Assembly: GCF_000282895.1 (NCBI RefSeq)
Contig: NZ_ALBQ01000059.1
Coordinates: 62,001-126,000 of the forward strand
Source: Sphingomonas sp. ATCC 31555
GTDB lineage: Bacteria > Pseudomonadota > Alphaproteobacteria > Sphingomonadales > Sphingomonadaceae
Length of the DNA: 64,000 nt
Direction: 5' to 3'
The notes below the pieces were generated by a model. It was not told the origin of the DNA, made no database searches, and worked only from the letters and a program-made list of their open reading frames with translations. Shown piece by piece: positions 15,473-22,911 of this stretch; the stretch's first letter is position 1; each line of letters begins with the position of its first letter. The translations under genes were made by a program, and so were the position numbers.

Positions 15473-16741
15473 TCACAGCGATAGGGAAGTGGTCAGACTG
15501 ATGCGCTTTGCATCAAACCCGAATAGCTGAATGTTCGACGTTCGCTTCATATAGGTTCCATCGAGCGAAAACCGTAGTCGTCGGCTTGCTTCGAAACGGA
15601 TGCCGGCGTTGAGCGTAGCATTTTCGTCCTTTCCGTTCGCCGGTGCGCTCGGGAAGAGCGGCGAAGACGCAAACTCGCGACGCAGATAGCTGGCGCCGAC
15701 CTGCAGCTGTGTGCGCTCCGACAGCTGGCGCGACAGCGTCGCGCGCACGGTCGTTTCGAGGTTGTAGCTGACGAAAAGAAGCTGCGAAGGCACCGCGTTT
15801 CGGCTTGCCCCGACAACCAGGTTGAACAGGTCACCGTTGTACGTCGTAGAAAGGTCGAAACCCATGCCTGAGAAGCCGGGAGTGCCTGCCAGTTTAGGAT
15901 TGACCTTCGTGTAGTTCACCGATCCCCGGAAGTTTAGCCGCGTACCGACGTTGCGTTCCAGCTGAACGCCACCAGCATATGATTCAAGGCCATCCTGGCC
16001 CACCCCGGTGGGCGTCTCGCGATTGATGTAGCTCGCATCGGAATAGCGACCGAATATCGAAACGGTGCCGATCGCGGGAGAGGCGAGTCCCAATTGAGCC
16101 GTGATCGTGTTGGCGTTCGAATCTGCGAACTTCCGAAGTGCGGTGCTGTTTCGCACCTCACTGCGTGTGAAACCAATTGACGGCCGAATGCCGATCTGAC
16201 CGCCGCAACCGATATCGGCGGTATAGGTCCGTCGTTCTTCGGTGTTGTTCACGCTTGCCGCTGCGTCCTGCGCTAGCAGGTTGCTCAAATCTGTTAGGCG
16301 ACGGTTATAGGCAACTTCCGCATGTCCGATACAGGAGGCGAGTCGCTGATCCGCGCCGCCGATCAGATCGATCGATTCGCGGTTGAGCCGGGTGTAGCGC
16401 CGATAGAAGTTGTACCCCACATTGCCGCGAAGATAAAAGTCGCCGGTGGCCCGCGGGAGATACAGATTGACGTCCAGCGCAGGCGCGGCGCTGAAATCGC
16501 CCTTCGGCTGACCTGCGACCAAGTTGGGATTATTCAGAACGACGTTATCGTCATATTGCAGCCGTGTCGTGGCCGTGACTTTGATCTGCCGCCCTTGATT
16601 CGTCGCTGCGGCCGAGCGCGACTGGCTCCATGCGGGCGTCGTACATGTTGCAGACGCGAAAAACATGGCCGTCAGGCAAATTCCCGTGAAAGAGCTGCCG
16701 ATCTGAGCAGCCCCGAACTTCTGGTGATTACTTAACGGCAC
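15473..16741 (-). CDS. spsF: Outer-membrane beta-barrel protein SpsF/GelF
   Basis: A 422-aa predicted outer-membrane barrel. It has a long signal peptide (cleavage near TTPAWSQ, about residue 40) and then many alternating amphipathic strands separated by charged turns (TTRLQYDDNVVL, FYLRGNVGYNFYRRY, LNFRGSVNYTKV, LNAGIRFEASRRLRFSLDGTYMKR). Barrels of this kind occur beside Wza homologues in exosortase-linked polysaccharide loci and may form part of the outer-membrane exit. The start is a GTG with GGGGGA about 10 nt upstream. It is the first gene of the minus-strand run spsF-D-C-E-exosortase-EpsI. Confidence 0.8.
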   Translation of the reverse strand: MPLSNHQKFGAAQIGSSFTGICLTAMFFASATCTTPAWSQSRSAAATNQGRQIKVTATTRLQYDDNVVLNNPNLVAGQPKGDFSAAPALDVNLYLPRATGDFYLRGNVGYNFYRRYTRLNRESIDLIGGADQRLASCIGHAEVAYNRRLTDLSNLLAQDAAASVNNTEERRTYTADIGCGGQIGIRPSIGFTRSEVRNSTALRKFADSNANTITAQLGLASPAIGTVSIFGRYSDASYINRETPTGVGQDGLESYAGGVQLERNVGTRLNFRGSVNYTKVNPKLAGTPGFSGMGFDLSTTYNGDLFNLVVGASRNAVPSQLLFVSYNLETTVRATLSRQLSERTQLQVGASYLRREFASSPLFPSAPANGKDENATLNAGIRFEASRRLRFSLDGTYMKRTSNIQLFGFDAKRISLTTSLSL

Positions 16742-17022
16742 ACATGGTCCCCCAGGGTGGTTAGCTCATTATCAACCGGCCTTCGCGCGCGCAACCGGAT
16801 CTCCGACCATGGATGGCCGAAAATCTCGTCACTTGTTCCGCCGCGGGTCACATATGACCGGCTTGGCGCATCTTGTGTGCGATACCTGCACAAACCCGGC
16901 GCTTCTTAACCACGCCTTATCGGGTTTTCAGCTATCTAGCGATATGCGCAGCCCGCTGCTAGTGCACCCGGAAAGGCGCCGTGATCCAGGACGGAGTCCA
17001 TTGCAGCACGGAAAGGATATGC
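16742..17022. promoter_or_regulatory. Divergent promoter region between spsF and the small membrane protein gene
   Basis: 281 bp separate the diverging starts of spsF (minus) and the 83-aa protein (plus). It should carry promoters for both the export operon and the spsJ unit. I see no convincing gene, no strong palindrome and no clear -35/-10 pair in it. Confidence 0.5.
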
Positions 17023-17274
17023 ATGCAGACGCCCTATGACTGGGTGACCATCGCGATTTTCGCCGGTCTAATCGTCATTTTTCTCCAACGGTCGCAAGCC
17101 GATTCGACGGTGCGCGATTCGATGCTGAGCTATTTGCCGCCTGCGGTAGGTTGTGCAATTGCGAACTATCTAGGAAATGAAGAGCACCACGCGTTCGCTA
17201 TCATCACCATTGTCCTAATTTTCGCCTATGTCGCACTGGTGATAAAACCGTATGAGTTCTTCAAGCGGCGCTGA
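17023..17274 (+). CDS. Small two-helix membrane protein, probable exosortase-system accessory
   Basis: An 83-aa protein with two hydrophobic segments (VTIAIFAGLIVIFL and AIITIVLIFAYVALVIK) and a basic end (YEFFKRR). The ATG at 17023 is preceded by GAAAGGA at a good distance; upstream GTG readings lack this. It resembles the short protein annotated as an accessory of the class V exosortase system in sphingomonads, which I recall but cannot verify here. It is 90 bp upstream of spsJ on the same strand and probably co-transcribed. The function is unknown. Confidence 0.7.
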   Translation: MQTPYDWVTIAIFAGLIVIFLQRSQADSTVRDSMLSYLPPAVGCAIANYLGNEEHHAFAIITIVLIFAYVALVIKPYEFFKRR

Positions 17275-17364
17275 TCGCGGCAATGGCGGAATAGGACTGG
17301 GCTTGGCTGGTGCGATCGGCTGCTTGCCGACGCGGGTGACTTCAAGTTTCGAAGGGGTTGTTGA

Positions 17365-18750
17365 GTGGCTGTAGGTTCCGCGCTTAAATTTCTGTGGCCG
17401 TTCTCTCGCCGCGAGCAACGCGATGAAGAGGGCCAGTTCCCGGCTTCCGGTTATGTGGCGAGCCGCGATGTGCGGGGCGCCCGCGTGCGAGCCGACTTCC
17501 CAAACTTCCGCGCTTCCGCATTGGACCGCCCGCTGGGCGGCGTCGGGGCGGAGCGGCGTGAGATCAGTCGGGCGCGTTTCGCGCTGGCAACCTACTTCAC
17601 GCCGACGCAGCCAGTCACCGATCGTTCGAGTTTCGCAGGACGTTTGGGCGTGCTCAGTCGGCTGATTTCTGCGATCGAAAGCCAGCGGAGCCATGTCGTC
17701 CTGTATGGTGAACGCGGGATCGGCAAGACATCGCTGCTGCATGTGCTGGCCGATGTTGCGCGGGAATCCAGCTACATCGTCAGCTATGCGACATGCGGTG
17801 CCCATGCCGATTTTTCGGATCTGTTCCGCAGCGCACTCAGCGATGTGCCGCTGTTGTTCCATCGCGGCGTGGCGCCGAATACGGATGAGGCTGAAAGTGG
17901 CCGCAAACTGGCCGATCGCTTGCCAGCCGGGCCGTTCGATGCGAGCGAGCTGGCCGCGCTTTGCTCGGAGATTGTCGGCACGCGTGTGCTGATCGTACTC
18001 GACGAATATGACCGAGTAACCAGTCCCGATTTCCGTCAGCAGGTCGCCGAGCTCATCAAGAACCTGTCCGATCGCGCCGCCCGGGTGCACCTCGTGATCG
18101 CTGGCGTCGCTTCCAACCTGCAGGAACTGATCGGCTATGTGCCCTCGATCCGCCGCAACGTTATCGGCCTGCCGATGCCGAGGCTGGAGGAGGAGGAGGT
18201 TCAGGAAATGGTGGCACTGGGCGAGGCTGCGTCCGGCGTGCGTTTTGATCCTAATCTGACGCGCGTCGTGCACCTTCTCTCCCTGGGCTCGCCGTACCTG
18301 GCGCGCTTGCTCTGCCACCACGCCGCGCAGGAAGCACTCGACCATGGCCGCCTTACTGTCGACATGGGGCATTTGCGCAGCGCAGTGGATCTGGCGATCG
18401 CCGAAGTGGAAGGTCGAATGGCGCCTCGCGCCGTCGCCGAACTCCGCAAGCTGGTGAGCGGTCGCTACGACCCGGTGGTGGCGGCGCTTTCCGAAGCGTC
18501 GCGGTCCAGCGATGGGTGGTTCAGCGGGCGCAGCGTCGTGCAACTGCTGCCGAACACGTCCGTCACCGCACAGCAGGTCGAGCGCGAACTCGCGGAGTTG
18601 GCCGGCAAGCTCCAGCTCGAAACCGAAAACGTTGACGAGGAGCGGCGCTTCCGCTTCAGCGACGACAACCTGCCGGTGTATCTGTGGTTGATGCTGGGCC
18701 GGACCAGGCTCGACAGCCCGACACTCGAAGCCGATCTTTCCAGCCGCTGA
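17365..18750 (+). CDS. spsJ: P-loop ATPase SpsJ/GelJ
   Basis: A 461-aa AAA/STAND-like ATPase. Walker A is GERGIGKTS (about residues 115-123) and Walker B is VLIVLDEYD (about 208-216), followed by VHLVIAGVASN (sensor-like) and a helical C-terminal region with a winged-helix look. There is no signal peptide or membrane helix, so it is cytosolic. The start is GTG with AAGGGG about 9 nt upstream. It holds the spsJ position of sphingan clusters, where no function is established; by analogy with the ATPases found at exosortase-linked polysaccharide loci it may regulate assembly. Confidence 0.78.
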   Translation: MAVGSALKFLWPFSRREQRDEEGQFPASGYVASRDVRGARVRADFPNFRASALDRPLGGVGAERREISRARFALATYFTPTQPVTDRSSFAGRLGVLSRLISAIESQRSHVVLYGERGIGKTSLLHVLADVARESSYIVSYATCGAHADFSDLFRSALSDVPLLFHRGVAPNTDEAESGRKLADRLPAGPFDASELAALCSEIVGTRVLIVLDEYDRVTSPDFRQQVAELIKNLSDRAARVHLVIAGVASNLQELIGYVPSIRRNVIGLPMPRLEEEEVQEMVALGEAASGVRFDPNLTRVVHLLSLGSPYLARLLCHHAAQEALDHGRLTVDMGHLRSAVDLAIAEVEGRMAPRAVAELRKLVSGRYDPVVAALSEASRSSDGWFSGRSVVQLLPNTSVTAQQVERELAELAGKLQLETENVDEERRFRFSDDNLPVYLWLMLGRTRLDSPTLEADLSSR

Positions 18751-18759
18751 CGCGGCTGG
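18740..18759. terminator. Hairpin spanning the spsJ stop codon
   Basis: CCAGCCGC and GCGGCTGG form an 8-bp perfect stem around a TGAC loop that contains the spsJ stop. The convergent spsL stop is only 16 bp beyond, so this hairpin may serve both directions. There is no T tract. Confidence 0.4.
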
Positions 18760-18766
18760 AGAGATC

Positions 18767-19633
18767 CTACACCCTGAAGCCCAGCGACTGCAGCACGCCT
18801 GCCATGCCTCGCCAGAAGCGGAGGCGGGCAAGCGTAGCGATGGCTTGCACCCTTGCACCCTCCAGCCCGGGAGTGCGCAGGATCTTCGCGGTATCGGCCG
18901 GGATTAGCGCGGGCTGAAGAACCGACCGCGCGATCCAGCGCAGCCGCCCATGGCGCCGTTCGATGTGGAACAGGAACAGTTCGCGCTGGATCCGTCGCGT
19001 CTTGACCAACAGCGCGGCCCAATCCGGGCGCGGTGGATGGCCTACGACAGCGTCGGCGGCATAACCGATCGTAAGGCCCATCGCCAAGGCGCGGTGGCAC
19101 CATTCGACATCTTCGGATACCCCGACTCGAAAGCCGCCGACCCGCTCGAAGTCGGTGCGCATCACGAACAGGTTTGCGGTCACGGTGAACCGGGACTTGC
19201 GGACATAGGCTTCGTTGTTGAACGCCAGCGCCAGTTCGAGCGCGGCGCTACCATTCAGTCGCCCTTCCGGTCGAAGCACGAACATCCGCCCGCCCAGGAA
19301 CCGGCCGGGGGCGACATCGCGAACCCCCGCAGCGAGCCAGTCCGGTTCGGCGATGCAATCGCTGTCGATGAACGCCAATACCTCGCCGACTGCGTGCTTC
19401 GCGGCGCCGTTACGGGCAGGGCCTGCGCCCTTTTCGGCCACGGTGACGATCTTCGCCCGTCCTGCCACTGCGGCCTCCACCGCCGCCAATCCGCATGGCG
19501 AATTGTTGTCACCGACGATGATCTCGAATTGATCGCGCGCGATCGTCTGCCGCTCGATCGAATCAATGCAGGCGTTTAGCCCTGCCGGATCGTTATAGTG
19601 CGGGATAACAACGGAGATGCGCGGTGCGGTCAT
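18767..19633 (-). CDS. spsL: Family 2 glycosyltransferase SpsL/GelL (probable beta-glucosyltransferase)
   Basis: A GT-A fold transferase of 288 aa. It has PRISVVIPHYNDPAGLNACIDSI at the N terminus, EIIVGDNNSP, GPARNGAAKH, FIDSDCIAEPDWL (DxD-like metal site) and GGFRVGVSEDVEWCHRA (acceptor/catalytic ED). By cluster position it is SpsL, the third sugar transferase, which adds glucose to the GlcA-Glc lipid; the sugar specificity is inferred from position only. ATG 19633 overlaps the spsK stop by 4 bp, so an upstream ATG inside spsK is not needed. Confidence 0.85.
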   Translation of the reverse strand: MTAPRISVVIPHYNDPAGLNACIDSIERQTIARDQFEIIVGDNNSPCGLAAVEAAVAGRAKIVTVAEKGAGPARNGAAKHAVGEVLAFIDSDCIAEPDWLAAGVRDVAPGRFLGGRMFVLRPEGRLNGSAALELALAFNNEAYVRKSRFTVTANLFVMRTDFERVGGFRVGVSEDVEWCHRALAMGLTIGYAADAVVGHPPRPDWAALLVKTRRIQRELFLFHIERRHGRLRWIARSVLQPALIPADTAKILRTPGLEGARVQAIATLARLRFWRGMAGVLQSLGFRV

Positions 19634-20676
19634 CGCTTCGCTCCCCATTTGGCGAGCATTTCGCGCAATCGGCCGGCCAGCGCGGTATGGTCGGTGGTAG
19701 CAAGGCGCGGTTCCGTCGCCTTCGCCGCCTCGACGGCAGCACCGAGCTCGCGCTCGTCCCGCACCACCTGTAGCAAGCCGCGATCCGCGAAGGTCTGCGA
19801 GATCTCTTCCTGATGGTCGTCATAATGTTCCAAAAGGTCATGGCGGCGGGGGAATGCAATGACACGGCAGCCGGCCCGCAGCGCCGTCACCAGCGAGCCT
19901 GTGCCGCCATGGCAGATTACCGTGTCCGCATCGCGCAGTAGCAACTGCAGATCATCGAACGGAATGGTCGACCGAATTTCGACGTCCGGCAGCCCTGGGT
20001 CCTGCAGCTGCTGATCGCCATATTGCAGGATCAGGCGCCCGGGCAGACCTCCGGCGCGCTTCAGATCGAGCACCGCCTGGACCAGCCGGGGGAAAGGCAG
20101 CGTCGCGCCGACCGTCGCGAAGGTGAGCGGCTGCTTGGGCGGACGCGGCGTGTCGAGCAGGCGGAACGGGTCGAACAGTTCCGCGTCCGGCCAGTGCTGC
20201 TTGAGCGCTGCCGACTGGACGATCGTGACCGTCGCGAACCGCTTCACCATCTTGCCGAAAGTCGACGGGTGATCGAAGCGAGCGAAGCTTTCGATGTGCA
20301 CGAACTTGGCGCCGTGCAGCTTCGCCAGCACTGACGTAAAAAACACGGCGCCGGCGCCGGTGGAAATGACCACGTCGGGCTTGTGGCGCCGGATGATCGC
20401 CCGGCTCTGCCGGAGATTGCGCCATGCACCCGATAGCATGTGCAGCGGGTGGCCAAGCTTCGCCTGGCCGAGCGCATAGTGATCGACCAATTCGACCGGA
20501 TGCTTTTCCGCCAGGCTGCGGCCCAGCGCCGTATCTTCGGTCACGAAGAAATAGTCGTGCTCCTTCCAGACCGATTCGAGGTCCAGGATCTGTCGCAGAT
20601 GCCCGCCTCCCGACGCGGCGAGGCACATCTTCAGCCGCCTGCCGCCGTTTTGATCCGCGTCGCTCTGTTCCGCCAT
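19630..20676 (-). CDS. spsK: Beta-1,4-glucuronosyltransferase SpsK/GelK (fused PssD-PssE type)
   Basis: Adds glucuronic acid to the glucosyl lipid, the second step of sphingan assembly. The 348-aa protein is a one-chain version of rhizobial PssD/PssE (Alg14/Alg13-like). The N-terminal half begins LKMCLAASGGGHLRQILDL with DVVISTGAGAVFF and VHIESFARFDHPS. The C-terminal half has TFATVGATLPFPRLVQAV, ILQYGDQQL, and the nucleotide-sugar loop DTVICHGGTGSLVTALRAG. A long upstream extension in the same frame, to 21459, is antisense to spsI and not real. The start has its own divergent promoter region with spsI. Confidence 0.9.
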   Translation of the reverse strand: MAEQSDADQNGGRRLKMCLAASGGGHLRQILDLESVWKEHDYFFVTEDTALGRSLAEKHPVELVDHYALGQAKLGHPLHMLSGAWRNLRQSRAIIRRHKPDVVISTGAGAVFFTSVLAKLHGAKFVHIESFARFDHPSTFGKMVKRFATVTIVQSAALKQHWPDAELFDPFRLLDTPRPPKQPLTFATVGATLPFPRLVQAVLDLKRAGGLPGRLILQYGDQQLQDPGLPDVEIRSTIPFDDLQLLLRDADTVICHGGTGSLVTALRAGCRVIAFPRRHDLLEHYDDHQEEISQTFADRGLLQVVRDERELGAAVEAAKATEPRLATTDHTALAGRLREMLAKWGAKR

Positions 20677-20811
20677 GCTGTCCCCCGTGCCGCACGTCTC
20701 CCAGAGGGAGGCGTTCGCCGTGCCAATGCTATTGCGGATGCCCGGCTGCCCGAATAGGTTCAAGTAGAAGTTTGTGCCGTGTGCAATTCCGTGCGCGGCC
20801 GGGAGGTTTTC

Positions 20812-21717
20812 ATGAAGAAGTTGTTTCTGGTGACGGCAGCGGCAGCGGCCGCGCTGGCGATTTCCGGTTGCGGTGGCAAGAGCGAAGAGCAGCTTGAAAA
20901 GGGTCAGGTGGTCGCCACCGTCGATGGCGAAGAAGTGACGATCTTCGAACTGAACGCTGAGCTTCAGGCGTCGCCGATCCCTCCGGGCGCCGATCGCAAG
21001 GCCCTTGAGCAACTCGCGCTGCAGCGCGTGATCGAGCGCAAGATCCTCGCCAAGATCGCTCGGGGTGAGAAACTGGACAAGACGCCTTCCTTTCTGATCC
21101 AGCAGCGTCGGGCGAACGAACTCATCCTGGCCACTATGCTGCGCGATAAGATTGCTGCCGGCGTGACCCAGCCGACCGAGGCGGATATCGCGCAGTACCA
21201 GGCCGCACATCCAGACCGGTTTGCGCAGCGCAAGGTCTACACCGTCGAACAGATCCTGTTTGCGCCGCCGACATCCAACGAGAAGCTGCGCGAGTTCGCG
21301 CCGCTCAAGACGCTCGATCAGCTTGCCGCCAAGCTCGGTGCGGACGGCATCCAGTTTCGTCGCTCGAACACGCAAATCGATTCGGCGGAATTGCCGCCGG
21401 AGATTGGTGCAAAGATCGCCGGGCTGCCTGCGGCGGAGATGTTTATCCTGCCCACCCAACAGGGGCTTACCGCCAATGTCATCACGGGATCGACGGTGCA
21501 GCCGCTTGCAGGTCCTCAGGCACGCGAGGTTGCGCTGAATGCACTGCGAGGAGAACGATTCTCCAAGGCGGCCGACGCGCAGCTTAATGATCGCATCAAA
21601 AAGGCGCGGGAGACCGTGAAGTATCAGCCTGGCTACGCCGCGCCGGTGCAGCCCAAGGCGGCGCCCGCTCCGACGTCCGGAGAGGCTGCGGCGCCGGTCG
21701 GCAATTCAGCACAGTAA
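20812..21717 (+). CDS. spsI: EpsD-family periplasmic peptidyl-prolyl isomerase lipoprotein SpsI
   Basis: A 301-aa lipoprotein. The signal KKLFLVTAAAAAALAISGC has a lipobox with Cys at residue 20. The body is SurA/PrsA-like: an N-terminal helical part (VATVDGEEVTIFELNAEL) and a region resembling a parvulin domain (ADIAQYQAAHPDRFAQRKVYTVEQILF) that is divergent. The EpsD isomerase family is typical of exosortase-linked polysaccharide loci. It probably helps fold or assemble the outer-membrane exporter. ATG 20812 follows GGGAGG; the protein ends in a Pro/Ala-rich tail. Confidence 0.87.
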   Translation: MKKLFLVTAAAAAALAISGCGGKSEEQLEKGQVVATVDGEEVTIFELNAELQASPIPPGADRKALEQLALQRVIERKILAKIARGEKLDKTPSFLIQQRRANELILATMLRDKIAAGVTQPTEADIAQYQAAHPDRFAQRKVYTVEQILFAPPTSNEKLREFAPLKTLDQLAAKLGADGIQFRRSNTQIDSAELPPEIGAKIAGLPAAEMFILPTQQGLTANVITGSTVQPLAGPQAREVALNALRGERFSKAADAQLNDRIKKARETVKYQPGYAAPVQPKAAPAPTSGEAAAPVGNSAQ

Positions 21718-21730
21718 GGCGAACGGGGTG

Positions 21731-21750
21731 CGCAGACCCGCGGGTCTGCG
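21731..21750. terminator. Perfect 20-bp palindrome between convergent spsI and spsQ
   Basis: CGCAGACCCG followed directly by CGGGTCTGCG is a perfect palindrome placed midway in the 37 bp between two facing stop codons. It would form a strong bidirectional hairpin. There is no T tract, so termination efficiency is uncertain; it could also be a protein site. Confidence 0.5.
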
Positions 21751-21754
21751 GCCC

Positions 21755-22714
21755 TCAGCCGCGGGGGCGGTCCAGATAACCGCGCCACCACCGGGCCCGC
21801 TGCCGGAATATGGGTCCCCAGCCATTGCTGAGCGAGCGGTAATGAACAGCGCGAGCCGGGAATATCCGGCCCAGCGCTGACCCGATTACGACGTATTTTG
21901 CCGCGGTCAGCCAAAGTGCCCACCCGGTGATCAGCGCCCCTAATGGGCTGAAATGCTTGCGCGCATAATGCATGCGCCCGGTTATGAGGTACATCAACCG
22001 GCTTGGCGACAGCGACTGTCCGCCCCCGGTATCGTGAACCACGGCAACCGACGGGTCGACCAGCACCGCATGGCCTCGCGCCCGGATCCGCTGGAACAAG
22101 TCGATTTCTTCGGAATAGAGGAAGAAGCCTTCATCAAATCCGGCGAGTTCGTGCCACACGTCGGCGCGAACCATCATGAAACCGCCGTTGAGCACGTCGA
22201 CTGGGCCAGGTGAGGATGTGTCCGCTGGCAAGCCCCCTCGGCGCATCGGGCTGCTGTCGACGATCGACACCACGAAGTCCCGGACGGTTGGCAAGGCCAG
22301 GAAGTTTGCGTGGTCGAGCGTGCCATCCGGTGAATAGGAGCGGCCGCCCCAGGCGGCAGCGTCCGGGTGCTCCTTCGAGAAGGCGACGAGGCGGTCGATC
22401 GCACCGGGTTGTGGGATAGCATCCGGATTGACCAGCAGTAGGCGTTGAGCCCGGGCGTGAGACGCCAGTCGATTGTTGCCCGCGCCGAACCCTATATTTC
22501 CCTCGCTCGGAATGATCCGCACCTCGGGGAACTGGGAGGCTACCACCGATTCGGTGTCGCCGCCTCCATTGTCGATCAACAACACCTCATACGGGGTTGT
22601 CTGCGCCCCTTCGGCAATGCCGCGGATGCATTGAGCGATAAATGGTGCCGAGTGGTAAGCTACTACCAGCACGCTGACCTCGGGGCAGGAAGGCGATGTC
22701 ATAACGATGGTCAT
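21755..22714 (-). CDS. spsQ: Family 2 glycosyltransferase SpsQ/GelQ (probable rhamnosyltransferase)
   Basis: A 319-aa GT2 of the rhamnosyltransferase subgroup: VSVLVVAYHSAPFIAQCI, VLLIDNGGGD, NIGFGAGNNRLA, LLLVNPDAIPQPGAI and GGFMMVRADVWHELAGFDE followed by FFLYSEEIDLFQRI. This pattern is shared by WbbL-like dTDP-rhamnose transferases. In sphingan clusters SpsQ adds the fourth backbone sugar, L-rhamnose, which agrees with rml genes in the same locus. The start is ATG 22714 (a second ATG lies at 22702). It is divergent from spsR across about 200 bp. Confidence 0.86.
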   Translation of the reverse strand: MTIVMTSPSCPEVSVLVVAYHSAPFIAQCIRGIAEGAQTTPYEVLLIDNGGGDTESVVASQFPEVRIIPSEGNIGFGAGNNRLASHARAQRLLLVNPDAIPQPGAIDRLVAFSKEHPDAAAWGGRSYSPDGTLDHANFLALPTVRDFVVSIVDSSPMRRGGLPADTSSPGPVDVLNGGFMMVRADVWHELAGFDEGFFLYSEEIDLFQRIRARGHAVLVDPSVAVVHDTGGGQSLSPSRLMYLITGRMHYARKHFSPLGALITGWALWLTAAKYVVIGSALGRIFPARAVHYRSLSNGWGPIFRQRARWWRGYLDRPRG

Positions 22715-22911
22715 AGCTTTGCCGCACTGCGGCGTCGACCCTTCGATGCGGGTTCCACGCCGCCTACGGAGTGGTGCGGATGTGGTATATCCGAACAACT
22801 TGAAAAACAGGCGCTTAACTGTGTTCCTTTAATGCCATTTCACGGCCGGGCGATAGCGTTGCCTCGACGGAATCACGCGTCGATCGGGTCGACCAGTAAA
22901 GGATGCTTACC

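Noticed and set aside
17215..18858. Minus-strand open frame (547 aa) opposite spsJ
   Set aside because: Shadow of spsJ, whose P-loop and Walker B motifs are clear.
20677..21459. Apparent 260-residue N-terminal extension of SpsK
   Set aside because: It is antisense to spsI; the conserved protein starts at the ATG at 20676 and 348 aa is the expected length.
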